A DNA stretch of 64,000 bases from Aquimixticola soesokkakensis (GCF_900172375.1 NZ_FWFS01000008.1:124001-188000); one strand, 5' to 3'. Positions 34,176 to 43,658 are shown, numbered from the stretch's first letter. Numbers and translations are program-made. The notes: generated by a model not told the origin, from the sequence alone.

Positions 34176-35435
34176 ATGGCTGACACAATTCCCCCCATGT
34201 CCTTTTCCCCAATGTCCTCCGATGCTGCGGCACAGAGCCTTTCGGGCAAACGTATCCTGCTGGTGATCGGCGGCGGCGCGGCGGCCTTTAAATCCCATGA
34301 TGTCATCCGGTTCCTGCGCGAGCGCGGGGCAAGAGTCGTGCCCGTTCTCACCCGCGCGGCGGAGGAATTCGTCACGCCGCTCACCGTTTCGGTTCTGGCG
34401 GGGAACAAGGTTTACCGCGATTTATTCGACCTGACCGAAGAGGCCGAAATGGGCCACATCGAACTGTCGCGCGACGCGGATCTGGTGGTCGTCGCACCGG
34501 CAACGGCTGATCTGATCGCCAAGATGGCGGCAGGGCTGGCCAATGATCTGGCTTCGACCCTTTTGATGGCCACCGACAAGCGCGTGCTGATTGCGCCTGC
34601 GATGAATGTGCGGATGTGGGAGCATCCCGCGACCCGGCGCAATGTCGCGACCCTGCGCAAGGACGGCGTGCTGTTTGCCGGACCGGTCGAGGGCAAAATG
34701 GCTTGCGGTGAATTCGGGTTCGGCCGGATGGTCGAGGCGCTGGACATCGTGGACAGCATCGCAGCGGCGCTGGCCGCGGGACCGTTGAGCGGGCAGCACA
34801 TTCTGGTGACCTCCGGTCCCACCCATGAGCCGATTGATCCGGTGCGCTACATTGCCAACCGGTCTTCGGGCGCGCAGGGCAGCGCCATTGCGCGCGCCCT
34901 TGTGGCGCTGGGCGCGCGTGTCACTTTTGTCACCGGCCCTGCGCAAGTCCCCCCGCCCGACGGGGTGCAGGTGGTGCGGGTGCAAACCGCGCGCCAGATG
35001 CAAGAGGCGGTGACGCAGGCCCTGCCCGCCGATGCGGCTGTTTTTGCCGCTGCCGTGGCCGATTGGCGGGTCGCGCGCGAGGTCACCTCGAAGATCAAGA
35101 AGGATGCGGCCGGCACGCTGCCGGTGCTCGAATTTACCGAGAATCCCGATATTTTGGCGGAGGTGGCGCAGATGGGCGCAGGGCGTCCCGCGCTGGTCGT
35201 GGGATTTGCCGCTGAAACGGATGATGTCGTGGCGCACGCGCGGGCAAAACTGGCGCGCAAGGGGTGCGACTGGATCGTGGCCAATGACGTGCGCCCCGAA
35301 ACCGGCATCATGGGCGGCGATGAAAACGCGGTGACGGTGCTCTCGGCCGAGGGCGCGGACAGCTGGCCGCGCATGAGCAAGGACGCGGTGGCGCGCAAAC
35401 TGGCCGCACGCATCGCGCAGGCCCTGTCGACATGA
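34176..35435 (+). CDS. coaBC: Phosphopantothenoylcysteine decarboxylase/phosphopantothenate-cysteine ligase
   Basis: A 419-residue bifunctional CoA-synthesis enzyme. The CoaC flavoprotein half has [21 protein letters not shown] and [13 protein letters not shown], with the active cysteine in [11 protein letters not shown]. The CoaB half begins at [22 protein letters not shown] and has [11 protein letters not shown] 34176 is chosen for AAGG upstream; later ATGs at 34197 and 34212 are also possible. It starts a coaBC-dut-moeB series. Confidence 0.94.
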   Translation: MADTIPPMSFSPMSSDAAAQSLSGKRILLVIGGGAAAFKSHDVIRFLRERGARVVPVLTRAAEEFVTPLTVSVLAGNKVYRDLFDLTEEAEMGHIELSRDADLVVVAPATADLIAKMAAGLANDLASTLLMATDKRVLIAPAMNVRMWEHPATRRNVATLRKDGVLFAGPVEGKMACGEFGFGRMVEALDIVDSIAAALAAGPLSGQHILVTSGPTHEPIDPVRYIANRSSGAQGSAIARALVALGARVTFVTGPAQVPPPDGVQVVRVQTARQMQEAVTQALPADAAVFAAAVADWRVAREVTSKIKKDAAGTLPVLEFTENPDILAEVAQMGAGRPALVVGFAAETDDVVAHARAKLARKGCDWIVANDVRPETGIMGGDENAVTVLSAEGADSWPRMSKDAVARKLAARIAQALST

Positions 35436-35466
35436 CCGTTTGGCGTCCCGAACAGAAAGCATCCCG

Positions 35467-35925
35467 ATGCGTGTAGAACTCAAGCTGAAGTGGCTGGACG
35501 GCGTCGATCGCACCATCGCTTTGCCGTCCTATGAAACCGCTCAAGCCGCGGGATGTGATGTGCGCGCCAACTTGCCCGATCGCGGTGAGCTGGTGCTGGA
35601 CAGCGGCGCGCGGGCGCTTGTGCCCCTTGGCTTTGCGATGGAAATCCCGCAAGGATATGAGGTGCAGGTGCGACCCCGTTCTGGGCTTGCGCTCAAGCAC
35701 GGGGTCACTTTGGTGAATGCACCGGGCACGATTGATGCCGATTATCGCGGGCCTGTCGGGGTGATTTTGATCAACCACGGGACCGCGCCCTTTGTCGTCA
35801 GCCACGGGGACCGGATTGCGCAATTTGTGATCGCGCCTGTGGTGCAGGGTCTGTTTTCCATGACGGATGACTTGGGTCAGACCGCGCGCGGCAGCGGTGG
35901 GTTTGGATCGACAGGGCAGGGCTAG
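35467..35925 (+). CDS. dut: Deoxyuridine 5'-triphosphate nucleotidohydrolase
   Basis: 152 residues with the five dUTPase motifs in order: [52 protein letters not shown] and the C-terminal [10 protein letters not shown]. It hydrolyses dUTP to dUMP and keeps uracil out of DNA. One base separates its stop from the next start. The coaBC-dut order is common in bacteria. Confidence 0.95.
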   Translation: MRVELKLKWLDGVDRTIALPSYETAQAAGCDVRANLPDRGELVLDSGARALVPLGFAMEIPQGYEVQVRPRSGLALKHGVTLVNAPGTIDADYRGPVGVILINHGTAPFVVSHGDRIAQFVIAPVVQGLFSMTDDLGQTARGSGGFGSTGQG

Positions 35926-35926
35926 G

Positions 35927-36961
35927 ATGCTGATTTTTATCGTCCTTTCCGTTGCAATCTGGGCCGTGGGGGCACAGATGCGCCTGCCGCGCCGTTTGCG
36001 CTGGGCCTTGATCGGGGTGTTGTATCTGGGCGTGCTGCTGGCGATGGCGGTCTTGCCGCAGGGATCGAATTTGCGCGCCGGTCTTGGGGAAAGTTTCGCC
36101 GAATGGGCGATGCTTGGCGTTCTGGCCGCGCTTGTCTGGGGGTATCGTCGCCTGCTGCGCCGTATTCGCGCGCGCGTTGCCCCGCCCGCCGAGGTTGCGC
36201 GTGCGCCCTTGGAGGCGGCGGATCTGACGCGCTACGCACGCCATATTCTGCTGAGAGAAATCGGTGGCATGGGGCAAAAGCGTCTGCAAGAGGCGCGGGT
36301 GCTGGTCGTGGGGGCAGGGGGACTTGGCAGTCCGGTGATCCAGTATCTTGCCGCCGCGGGGGTTGGCACGCTCGGGGTGATTGACGACGATGTGGTCGAA
36401 GGGTCGAACCTGCAACGCCAGGTGATCCATACACCGGCCGATATCGACCTGCCCAAAGTATTTTCCGCCACCAGATCCGTGGCCGCGCAGAACCCGTCCG
36501 TTGTGGTCAAACCCTACAATCGCCGTTTTGATGCCAGCACCGCGGCGTTGGTGCAGGACTATGATCTGGTGATCGACGGCACCGATACGTTCGAAACGCG
36601 CTATGCGGTGAATGCTGCCTGTGTTGCTGGTGGTGTGGCGTTGATATCGGGGGCAATTGGCCAATGGGAAGGGCAGGTCAGCCTGTTTCACCCCGCCAGC
36701 GGGGGGCCGTGTTACCAATGTCTGTTCCCGCAAGCGCCCGCCGCAGGACTTGCTCCCAGCTGCGCCGAGGGGGGCGTTGTCGGCCCGCTTCCCGGTGTGA
36801 TCGGAACGATGATGGCGCTGGAAGCGGTCAAGCACCTGACAGGAGCGGGGGACACTTTGGCGGGCCGGTTGTTGATCTGGGACGGGCTCTATGCCGAAAA
36901 CCGCGTGATCAAGATTGCGCGGCGGGCAGATTGTGCCTGTTGCGGCGCGCGCGCGGCCTGA
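35927..36961 (+). CDS. MoeB/ThiF-type adenylyltransferase with an N-terminal membrane anchor
   Basis: 344 residues. Residues 1-85 form two or three hydrophobic segments (LIFIVLSVAIWAVGA, WALIGVLYLGVLLAMAV, WAMLGVLAALVW) followed by arginines. The E1-like domain then has G129-A-G-G-L-G134, DDDVVEGSNLQRQVI and zinc-type cysteines C262-Y-Q-C265 and C336/C339. Such enzymes adenylate the C-terminal glycine of MoaD- or ThiS-like carriers. A membrane-anchored form is unusual against E. coli MoeB and ThiF. No rhodanese domain. Confidence 0.86.
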   Translation: MLIFIVLSVAIWAVGAQMRLPRRLRWALIGVLYLGVLLAMAVLPQGSNLRAGLGESFAEWAMLGVLAALVWGYRRLLRRIRARVAPPAEVARAPLEAADLTRYARHILLREIGGMGQKRLQEARVLVVGAGGLGSPVIQYLAAAGVGTLGVIDDDVVEGSNLQRQVIHTPADIDLPKVFSATRSVAAQNPSVVVKPYNRRFDASTAALVQDYDLVIDGTDTFETRYAVNAACVAGGVALISGAIGQWEGQVSLFHPASGGPCYQCLFPQAPAAGLAPSCAEGGVVGPLPGVIGTMMALEAVKHLTGAGDTLAGRLLIWDGLYAENRVIKIARRADCACCGARAA

Positions 36962-37016
36962 CACCTCTTTTCCTTTCTGCGCCCGCAGCCTAGCTTGATC
37001 TCTAAAGGAGATCCCC

Positions 37017-39041
37017 ATGACCAATCCGCTTTTGTCCCGCTGGGACACGCCCTACGCCTTGCCGCCCTTCGACGCGATCGAGGACAAGGATTTCGAACCG
37101 GCCTTCGAGGCGGCACTTGCCCAGAGCCGCGCCGCGATTGCCGCCATCGCCGATGAGTTGGAGGCGCCGACATTCGCCAATACCATCGACGCGCTTGAAC
37201 TGGCGGATGTATCGCTGGATCGGGTGCTGGGCGTGTTTTACAATGTCGCGGGCGCTGATAGCACGCCCGCGCGCGAGGCCTTGCAGCGGGAGTTTTCCCC
37301 CAAACTTGCCGCCTATTCCAGCGAGATTACCGCCAACAGCGCTCTGTTTGCGCGCATCGAGGCGCTTTGGGATCAGCGCGAGACCTTGGACCTCAGCGAC
37401 GAGCAACAGCGGGTTTTGATGCTCACGCGGCGCAGCTTTGTGCGCTCGGGCGCGCTGCTGTCGGGGGCGGACAAGGCGCGTATGGCGGCGATCAAGGAAC
37501 GCTTGGCGGTCTTGGGCACGCAGTTCACGCAGAACCTTCTGGCCGACGAGCGCAGCTGGTTCATGCCCCTGTCAGAGGGTGATCTTGAGGGTCTGCCAGA
37601 CTTCGTCAAGGACAGCGCGCGCGCGGCGGGGGCGGAAAAAGGTGCAAACGGTCCGGCGATCACGCTGTCGCGTTCGCTGATCGTGCCGTTTTTGCAATTT
37701 TCCCCGCGCCGTGATCTGCGCGAAAAAGCCTTTGCCGCTTGGGGCGCGCGTGGCGCAAACGGCGGGGAAACCGACAACCGGGCCGTTGCCGCCGAGATCC
37801 TGCGCCTGCGCGAAGAACGCGCCAAATTGTTGGGCTATCCGTCCTTTGCGGCCTACAAGCTGGAAACGGAAATGGCCAAGGAACCGGCCAAGGTGCGCGA
37901 TTTGTTGATGCGGGTCTGGGCTCCGGCGAAAGCTGCCGCGCAAGCGGATGCGCAGGTTCTGGAGGCCATGATGCACGGCGAGGGCGTGAACGGTCCGCTC
38001 GAGCCGTGGGACTGGCGCTATTATTCCGCGATCCGGCGCAAGGAAGAGCACGATCTGGACGAGGCCGAACTCAAGCCCTACCTGCAACTGGACCGCATGA
38101 TCGAAGCGGCTTTTGCCTGCGCCAACCGCTTGTTCGGCTTGGAATTCGAGGTGCTGTTGGCCCCGATGTACCACGCGGATGTGCGCGCGTGGAAAGTGAT
38201 CCGCGGCGGCGAGTTGGTCGCGATCTTCATGGGCGATTATTTTGCCCGCGGCTCGAAACGCTCGGGGGCGTGGTGCTCGGCGATGCGCAGCCAGAAAAAG
38301 CTGGGTGGCGACGTCAAACCCATCGTGGTCAATGTGTGCAACTTTGCCAAACCGAGCGATGGTGCCCCCGCGTTGCTGTCCTACGATGATGCGCGCACCT
38401 TGTTTCACGAATTTGGCCATGCGTTGCACCAGATGCTGTCGAATGTGACCTACGGGTCGATTTCGGGCACCTCCGTGGCGCGCGATTTCGTCGAACTGCC
38501 CAGCCAGCTTTATGAGCATTGGCTCGAAGTGCCCGAGGTTCTGGCCGAATTTGCGACCCATGCCAAAACCGGAAACGCCATGCCGGAAGCGCTTTTGGCG
38601 CGGCTTCTTGCTGCGCAGACCTACGATCAGGGCTTTGCCACGGTGGAATATGTGGCGTCGGCCCTGGTGGATCTGGATTTCCACGACGGGGATGCCCCCG
38701 CCGATCCGATGGTCGCACAGGCCGCCACGCTTGAACGGATCGGCCTGCCGCATGCGATCCCGATGCGCCATGCCACACCGCATTTCGCCCATATTTTTTC
38801 GGGCGATGGCTATTCGTCGGGCTATTACAGCTACATGTGGTCCGAGGTAATGGATGCAGATGCGTTCGAGGCCTTCATGGAAACCGATGCGTTCGACCGT
38901 GCGACCGCGCAAAAGCTTGAAGACAATATTCTTTCTGCCGGTGGCTCGCGCGATGCCGAAGCACTTTATACGGCGTTTCGCGGCCGTATGCCCGGTGTCG
39001 AGGCTTTGCTGAAAGGCCGTGGTTTGGTTGAAACCACCTAA
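37017..39041 (+). CDS. M3-family metallopeptidase (oligopeptidase A/Dcp type)
   Basis: 674 residues, the normal length for thimet-type oligopeptidases. The zinc site H464-E-F-G-H468 lies in DARTLFHEFGHALHQML, with the third ligand expected about 25 residues later in DFVELPSQLYEHW. It degrades short cytoplasmic peptides. AAAGGAGA precedes the ATG. Whether it is peptidyl-dipeptidase Dcp or oligopeptidase A cannot be settled here; the MTNPLLSRWDTPYALPPFDAI start is Dcp-like. Confidence 0.92.
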   Translation: MTNPLLSRWDTPYALPPFDAIEDKDFEPAFEAALAQSRAAIAAIADELEAPTFANTIDALELADVSLDRVLGVFYNVAGADSTPAREALQREFSPKLAAYSSEITANSALFARIEALWDQRETLDLSDEQQRVLMLTRRSFVRSGALLSGADKARMAAIKERLAVLGTQFTQNLLADERSWFMPLSEGDLEGLPDFVKDSARAAGAEKGANGPAITLSRSLIVPFLQFSPRRDLREKAFAAWGARGANGGETDNRAVAAEILRLREERAKLLGYPSFAAYKLETEMAKEPAKVRDLLMRVWAPAKAAAQADAQVLEAMMHGEGVNGPLEPWDWRYYSAIRRKEEHDLDEAELKPYLQLDRMIEAAFACANRLFGLEFEVLLAPMYHADVRAWKVIRGGELVAIFMGDYFARGSKRSGAWCSAMRSQKKLGGDVKPIVVNVCNFAKPSDGAPALLSYDDARTLFHEFGHALHQMLSNVTYGSISGTSVARDFVELPSQLYEHWLEVPEVLAEFATHAKTGNAMPEALLARLLAAQTYDQGFATVEYVASALVDLDFHDGDAPADPMVAQAATLERIGLPHAIPMRHATPHFAHIFSGDGYSSGYYSYMWSEVMDADAFEAFMETDAFDRATAQKLEDNILSAGGSRDAEALYTAFRGRMPGVEALLKGRGLVETT

Positions 39042-39048
39042 AGCAAGG

Positions 39049-39072
39049 CGCGCCCTTTATGCAGAGGGCGCG
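39049..39072. terminator. Hairpin between convergent M3 peptidase and CDF genes
   Basis: CGCGCCCT (39049-39056) pairs perfectly with AGGGCGCG (39065-39072); the loop contains the stop codon of the CDF gene. There is no T-run, so efficiency is uncertain. Confidence 0.5.
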
Positions 39073-39980
39073 TCCGTTTCATCGGGTTTGGGCGTGGGAA
39101 ACCAGACATCCTTGTGAATGATCACATCCGCGTTGGGATAGGCCTCCATGATGGCGCGGCGCAAATCGGCCCCGATTTCATGCGCCTCATACAGCGATTG
39201 CCGCCCGTCGAGTTCAATATGCAGCGTGACGAAGGTGCGCGATCCTGCGGTGCGGGTTTTGAGGTCGTGAAAGCCCAAAACCCCGTCGAAATTTGCGGTA
39301 ATCGCCGCGATCCCTTCGATTTCGGCGTCGGGCGCTTTCCGATCCATCAGCGCATCAAGCGCGGTTTTGCCGATCTTGAGCGCGCCCGAGATCATCAAAA
39401 GCGCCGCGCCAATCGCGACCAAACTGTCGATAAAGTCAAATCCGAACATTTTTGCCGCGATCAGTGACACGATGGCACCGATGTTGGGGATCAGGTCGCC
39501 CACGTAGTGCAGGCTATCGGCGGCGACCACTTTGTTGCCGGTGCGCTTGGCTACCGAGCGTTGAAACGTGATCAGCACAAGGGTCAGCGCAATAGAGAGG
39601 ACCATCACGGCGATCCCTGCGGCTTCCGCGCTTAGTTCGGGCGGGGTTGGATCGGCGTAGCGGCCAATCGCGGTGTAAATGATGGCGATGCCGGAAATCA
39701 GGATGAAAAACGACTGGCCGAGCGCGGTAAGATCCTCCGCCGAGGTGTGCCCGTAGGCGTGATCTTCATCGGGCGGGCGCGCGGCATAGGAAATCGCGGC
39801 CAGACCGGCGAGGGAGATCATCAGGTCCAGCCCGCTATCGGCCAGCGAGGCCCCGACCGCAAGAGAGCCGGTGACATAGAGCGCCCAGAGTTTGGCAATG
39901 ACCAGCGTGAAGGCGACCGCGACCGAGGCAAGCCCCGCCGTCAGGTTCAGTTTGCCATGAAGGGGGGACGGAGATGTCAT
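39057..39980 (-). CDS. Cation diffusion facilitator (FieF-like) metal exporter
   Basis: 307 residues: six membrane helices, then a cytoplasmic metal-binding domain (DVIIHKDVWFP near the end). Metal-site residues of the family are visible: the D-x3-D pair in ADSGLDL (helix 2), DEDHAYGH, and H-x3-D in LHYVGDL (helix 5). It exports divalent metals such as zinc or iron in exchange for protons. Specificity is not readable with confidence. Confidence 0.9.
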   Translation of the reverse strand: MTSPSPLHGKLNLTAGLASVAVAFTLVIAKLWALYVTGSLAVGASLADSGLDLMISLAGLAAISYAARPPDEDHAYGHTSAEDLTALGQSFFILISGIAIIYTAIGRYADPTPPELSAEAAGIAVMVLSIALTLVLITFQRSVAKRTGNKVVAADSLHYVGDLIPNIGAIVSLIAAKMFGFDFIDSLVAIGAALLMISGALKIGKTALDALMDRKAPDAEIEGIAAITANFDGVLGFHDLKTRTAGSRTFVTLHIELDGRQSLYEAHEIGADLRRAIMEAYPNADVIIHKDVWFPTPKPDETDAPSA

Positions 39981-40052
39981 GTGCCACCTGCTCTGCTATG
40001 TCGTGTGTCGCGTAGGTAGCGTGCAGGCGGGGATTTGACACCCCCGTTTGCC

Positions 40053-41042
40053 CTAAATCACCATTAATTTTTCGCGAATCCGCGCCCAGAGCCGATCCTC
40101 GAAATTGTCTTTCGACGGCTCAAGGCACATGCGGTCCAAAAACCAGTAAAAGTACTTCTCAAAGGGGAAGTCGGCCATGGCTTCGGGGCCAAATTCGATT
40201 GCCGCCTTGAGGTCTTCGGTCGAGCGCGGGGTGAGGGTTGCGTGCCAGAAATCGGTTTTGGCGCAGGTAATCACGGTTTTGCGCTGCATGAGCGCCTCGA
40301 ACCCGGCGGCCGAGTTCTGGGTCACCACCATCTGGCTCGCTTCGATCAGATCGTGCAGGGAGGCGTCACTCAGGCGCAGGTTGGGGTGGCGCGCGCACAG
40401 CTCGGTCAGGCGCTTGCGGCTGGCTTTGGTCTGTTGGGGGTGGAATTTCACATAGACCATCCCCGCCCCGGCTGCCTGCGCCGTGGTGGTGATCATCTCT
40501 TCGGTGGTCAAATACCACGACCGCTGCTGGTAGCCTTCGATATCTTGCAGGAAAATCACCGCCGTGGCGGGGGTCAGCGGTGCATCGTTGCGCGCGCCCT
40601 GGCTGATTTTGGACACGTTTTCGCGCAGCATCCAGCCGCTGACACCGTTAAAGAAATATTCCGCCGCTTGCGCGTCCACGTCATGGGCGCAAAACTGGGC
40701 AAAGCGCAGCGAGGAATTCCAGCGCACGCCAACCTCGTCGAAATACCAAAAACCCCAGATGTAACTGGGCATCGCATGAAGCACCGAGGGCGCAAACAGC
40801 GGCTCGTCGCGCACCATGATGTGCAGGTGACGGTCCGGCAACAGACCCTTGGCGGTGCGGCTGCCATCCGCGACGAGGTAGGTTTTGATGCCTTCGGACT
40901 GCAATTTATGTTCGAGCTTGTTGAAGAAATCATGCCGCCCCTGCGCAATGGCCTCTTCCCAGGAATCCTGCGCGTGCAAGACGCAGGATTTGTATCCGGG
41001 CGTAAGATTGCGGGCGGAAAGGGGCGATTTGAGCACGTCCAT
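40053..41042 (-). CDS. Capsule-synthesis (KpsC/KpsS-like) glycosyltransferase-type protein, orphan
   Basis: 329 residues from ATG 41042 with AAGGACC upstream. The second half resembles the capsule polysaccharide Kdo-transferase fold: VKFH201-P202, a late N243-S, then GFEAL and RKTVITC with FWH267 following. The N-terminal half (VLHAQDSWEEAIAQGRHDFF) is not recognised. No signal peptide or other polysaccharide genes are nearby, so its acceptor and pathway are unknown. It could also be a more distant GT-B family protein. Confidence 0.6.
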   Translation of the reverse strand: MDVLKSPLSARNLTPGYKSCVLHAQDSWEEAIAQGRHDFFNKLEHKLQSEGIKTYLVADGSRTAKGLLPDRHLHIMVRDEPLFAPSVLHAMPSYIWGFWYFDEVGVRWNSSLRFAQFCAHDVDAQAAEYFFNGVSGWMLRENVSKISQGARNDAPLTPATAVIFLQDIEGYQQRSWYLTTEEMITTTAQAAGAGMVYVKFHPQQTKASRKRLTELCARHPNLRLSDASLHDLIEASQMVVTQNSAAGFEALMQRKTVITCAKTDFWHATLTPRSTEDLKAAIEFGPEAMADFPFEKYFYWFLDRMCLEPSKDNFEDRLWARIREKLMVI

Positions 41043-41130
41043 CAACGATGGTCCTTTTTGCAGGGGCAACCCGATTGCGCGGGCCTGCCAAGAGTAACAC
41101 CTGTTTCTTTGCGCGGGGCGACCCGCACGA

Positions 41131-41751
41131 CTAGTCGATCACTTCGGCGTCGCTGACGCCCCAAATGGCGGTCTTGGGGACCCAGCCCTTGTAGCCATCG
41201 GCATTGAGCCGGCACCAGTCCTCGGAGCATTCGAGGATGCGCGCGACCACATTCTGTTCCAGATCTGCCACGGCTGCGGCCTGCTCCGAGGCGCGTGTGC
41301 GCAGGGCGATATGGGCATCGGTAACCAAAGCATAGCGCACGCCGGAGATCAGCGTGTGATAGACCCAGCCTCCCGCGCCATCGCGGTCGCGCACGCGGCG
41401 CCAGTTTTCGTATTCTTCTGTGACTTCGAGCGGCATGTTGCGCCGCTGGAACACCCAGTCGATCCGGTGCGTCAGCGACGGCCCGCGCCGCACATTCGCT
41501 TCGGATGCCTTGAGCGAGACAAAGCGCGGCAGCGGCAGGTTGGTGACGGGACCGCGATCACGGATCGGTTCGATCGGCTCGAAACTGGGTTCGGGCATGA
41601 CAGAGGGCTCTTGCGCCGTCTCCTGCGTGGCGGTGCTGGCCTCCTCGTTGGAGGTGCTTTGGGCGGTCAGCCCCTGCGGGAGCCACCCCAAAACCACGCA
41701 AAGCACAGCGCTTTGGGCCAGCCTGCGTGCTGCCCGCCTTTTTGGTCCCAT
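41131..41751 (-). CDS. Exported SH3-domain protein
   Basis: 206 residues from ATG 41751. It has a signal peptide (RRLAQSAVLCVVLGWLPQGLTAQ), a Ser/Thr/Glu-rich linker, then two bacterial SH3 units: FVSLKASEANVRRGPSLTHRIDWVF and a second ending W..LNADGYKGWVPKTAIWG. Such domains bind peptidoglycan or proteins in the periplasm. Divergent from the hydroxyacid dehydrogenase gene. Confidence 0.82.
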   Translation of the reverse strand: MGPKRRAARRLAQSAVLCVVLGWLPQGLTAQSTSNEEASTATQETAQEPSVMPEPSFEPIEPIRDRGPVTNLPLPRFVSLKASEANVRRGPSLTHRIDWVFQRRNMPLEVTEEYENWRRVRDRDGAGGWVYHTLISGVRYALVTDAHIALRTRASEQAAAVADLEQNVVARILECSEDWCRLNADGYKGWVPKTAIWGVSDAEVID

Positions 41752-41834
41752 GCCGGTCGTCCTGCTCACGTTCAGATGCCACACTCGAAATTATACCATT
41801 GCGATGCCCGTTGATCCGGCTTTTTGGCCGGTTT

Positions 41835-41943
41835 GCCTGTCGGACATGCCTGTCGGGGTGTCGTTCTTGCTTGCCCCTTTCGCGCAGTTTGCCAGTATGG
41901 GGGAGAAAAGGGAAGCAGGGGAGAGAGACCACATGCCGACAGG
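41835..41943. repeat. Three copies of CCTGTCGG around the hydroxyacid dehydrogenase start
   Basis: GCCTGTCGG occurs at 41835-41843 and 41848-41856 (13-base period), and the inverse CCGACAGG at 41936-41943, immediately after the start codon. The direct copies may be an operator in the divergent promoter region. Confidence 0.35.
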
Positions 41944-42919
41944 CCGTTTGAAAATCGTTGTCACGCGCAGGCTTCCCGATGTGGTCGAGATGCGGCTGAA
42001 GGAATTGTTCGACACCGAACTCAGCAGCGATGACCGCAAGCTCACCCGCGACGAGTTGGTCGAGGCGATGAAACGGGCCGATGTGCTGGTGCCTTGCGTC
42101 ACCGATCAGATCGACGCCAATATGCTGGCCGCTGCCGGCGAACGGTTGAAACTGATCGCCAATTACGGCGCGGGGGTGGATCACATCGATGTCCATTCCG
42201 CGCGCCAGCGCGGCGTTCTGGTGTCCAATACGCCCGGCGTGATGACCGAAGACACGGCCGATATGGCCATGGCGCTGATTCTGGCGGTGTCGCGGCGGAT
42301 CCCCGAAGGCCTGCACCAGATGCAGGCGGGCGAATGGGAAGGCTGGGCCCCTACCTCCATGCTGGGGGCGCGGTTGGGCGGCAAACGTCTGGGCGTTCTG
42401 GGCATGGGCCGCATCGGGCAGGCCTTGGCGCGCCGCGCGCGCGCCTTCGGGATGTCGGTGCATTACCACAACCGCAAGCCGCTGCGCCCCGAAATTGCCG
42501 AACCTCTGGAAGCGACCTATTGGGACAGTCTGGACCAGATGGTGGCGCGGGTCGATATTTTGTCGGTAAATTGCCCGCACACGCCCTCGACTTTCCATCT
42601 GCTGAATGCGCGGCGTCTGAAATTGATGAAACCTACGGCGGTGATCGTGAACACCTCGCGCGGCGAAGTCATTGACGAAGCTGCCCTCACGCGGGGGCTG
42701 CGGGCGGGCGAAATCGCCGGCGCGGGTTTGGATGTGTTCGAGCGCGGCGCGGAAATCAACCCGCGTCTGCGGGCGCTCAGCAACGTGGTGCTTTTGCCGC
42801 ATATGGGCTCTGCGACCGTCGAGGGACGGGTGGAGATGGGCGAAAAGGTGATCCTCAACGCCCATACCTTTGCGGATGGCCACCGCCCGCCGGATCTTGT
42901 TGTGCCCTCCATGGTGTGA
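41933..42919 (+). CDS. D-2-hydroxyacid dehydrogenase (glycerate dehydrogenase/glyoxylate reductase type)
   Basis: 328 residues from ATG 41933 (MPTGRLKIVVTRRLPDVVEMRL). The NAD(P) fold has GMGRIGQALARRA; the catalytic arginine lies in NTSRGEVIDE and the histidine in LPHMGSAT. It probably reduces glyoxylate or hydroxypyruvate, which would fit C2 metabolism in an ethylmalonyl-CoA-pathway organism, but the substrate is inferred. The frame extends further upstream without family similarity. Confidence 0.9.
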   Translation: MPTGRLKIVVTRRLPDVVEMRLKELFDTELSSDDRKLTRDELVEAMKRADVLVPCVTDQIDANMLAAAGERLKLIANYGAGVDHIDVHSARQRGVLVSNTPGVMTEDTADMAMALILAVSRRIPEGLHQMQAGEWEGWAPTSMLGARLGGKRLGVLGMGRIGQALARRARAFGMSVHYHNRKPLRPEIAEPLEATYWDSLDQMVARVDILSVNCPHTPSTFHLLNARRLKLMKPTAVIVNTSRGEVIDEAALTRGLRAGEIAGAGLDVFERGAEINPRLRALSNVVLLPHMGSATVEGRVEMGEKVILNAHTFADGHRPPDLVVPSMV

Positions 42920-42946
42920 GCGGCCCGGATTGTTCGAACGGGCCGC
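42920..42946. terminator. GC-rich hairpin between convergent genes
   Basis: GCGGCCCG (42920-42927) pairs with CGGGCCGC (42939-42946) directly after the dehydrogenase stop codon. No T-run follows. Confidence 0.5.
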
Positions 42947-42971
42947 AGGGTGCAACCGCGGGCGCGTTGGC

Positions 42972-43445
42972 TCAGACGCCGCTCTCCAGTTCGGCGGCAA
43001 ATTGTGCCGCGAAGGCTTCGACCAGCGGGCCGTAGACATCGGGCTGGTCGGCAGGCACCAGCGCCTCGACCGGATAGGTGCCAAGTTCGCTCCCGTCGGG
43101 CGCAAAAATCCGCGCGGTTCCCGCCAGTTTCACCGCCGATCCCACAAGGCTTGTCTGGGCGATATCCACCACCAGACTGGCCGCCGATGCGGTGCGAAAC
43201 CGCGACGACAAGCGGCGTTTGAGGGCGCTGGTCAGGCCGGATTTTACCGGCTCTTGCGATCCTGCTACGAAAGCATTGCCCGTCGTGCGGACCTCTACCG
43301 AGGAAAAGGCGATGCTGCGCGCCAAGGCCGGGCTGAGGGCCATGCGGGTCACGGTCGCGGCTGTCGAGATCGGGGAACAGGCGGCGAGGGTCACGACCAG
43401 AACGAGTGCGACAACGCCGTGCGAAATGCGGGCAACGGGCAGCAT
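42972..43445 (-). CDS. Putative lipoprotein of unknown function
   Basis: 157 residues from ATG 43445, which follows GGAGG. Signal peptide with lipobox (VTLAAC, then SPIS), so a membrane-anchored lipoprotein. The mature part has alternating strands (SIAFSSVEVRTTG, ASLVVDIAQTSLVG, GTARIFAPDGSELGTYPVEALV) reminiscent of small outer-membrane assembly or DUF-type lipoproteins. I do not recognise the family. Confidence 0.75.
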   Translation of the reverse strand: MLPVARISHGVVALVLVVTLAACSPISTAATVTRMALSPALARSIAFSSVEVRTTGNAFVAGSQEPVKSGLTSALKRRLSSRFRTASAASLVVDIAQTSLVGSAVKLAGTARIFAPDGSELGTYPVEALVPADQPDVYGPLVEAFAAQFAAELESGV

Positions 43446-43491
43446 GTGGGGCCTCCGGAAAAATGTGTCAGACGACAAAATAGGTGAGACG

Positions 43492-43529
43492 CTGCGCCAA
43501 AGCGCAGAATCGCTGCGCCAGTCTGGCGC
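43492..43529. repeat. Two adjacent short hairpins in the divergent lipoprotein/csbD region
   Basis: CTGCGC-CAAA-GCGCAG (43492-43507) and GCGCCA-GTC-TGGCGC (43515-43529, followed by GTTTT). They lie in the 275-bp gap between the divergent lipoprotein and csbD genes and may end a short transcript or act as regulatory dyads. Confidence 0.4.
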
Positions 43530-43658
43530 GTTTTGCGGGCCTATGCGGTGTCGCGCGCGGCGACAACCGACGCCTGCGTGAGCAAATGAGCTGCGGCGCA
43601 AACCCGCGCAGCGCGCTTTGGTTCCAGCATTTCTTTGCCGATCTATGCGCCGTGACTG

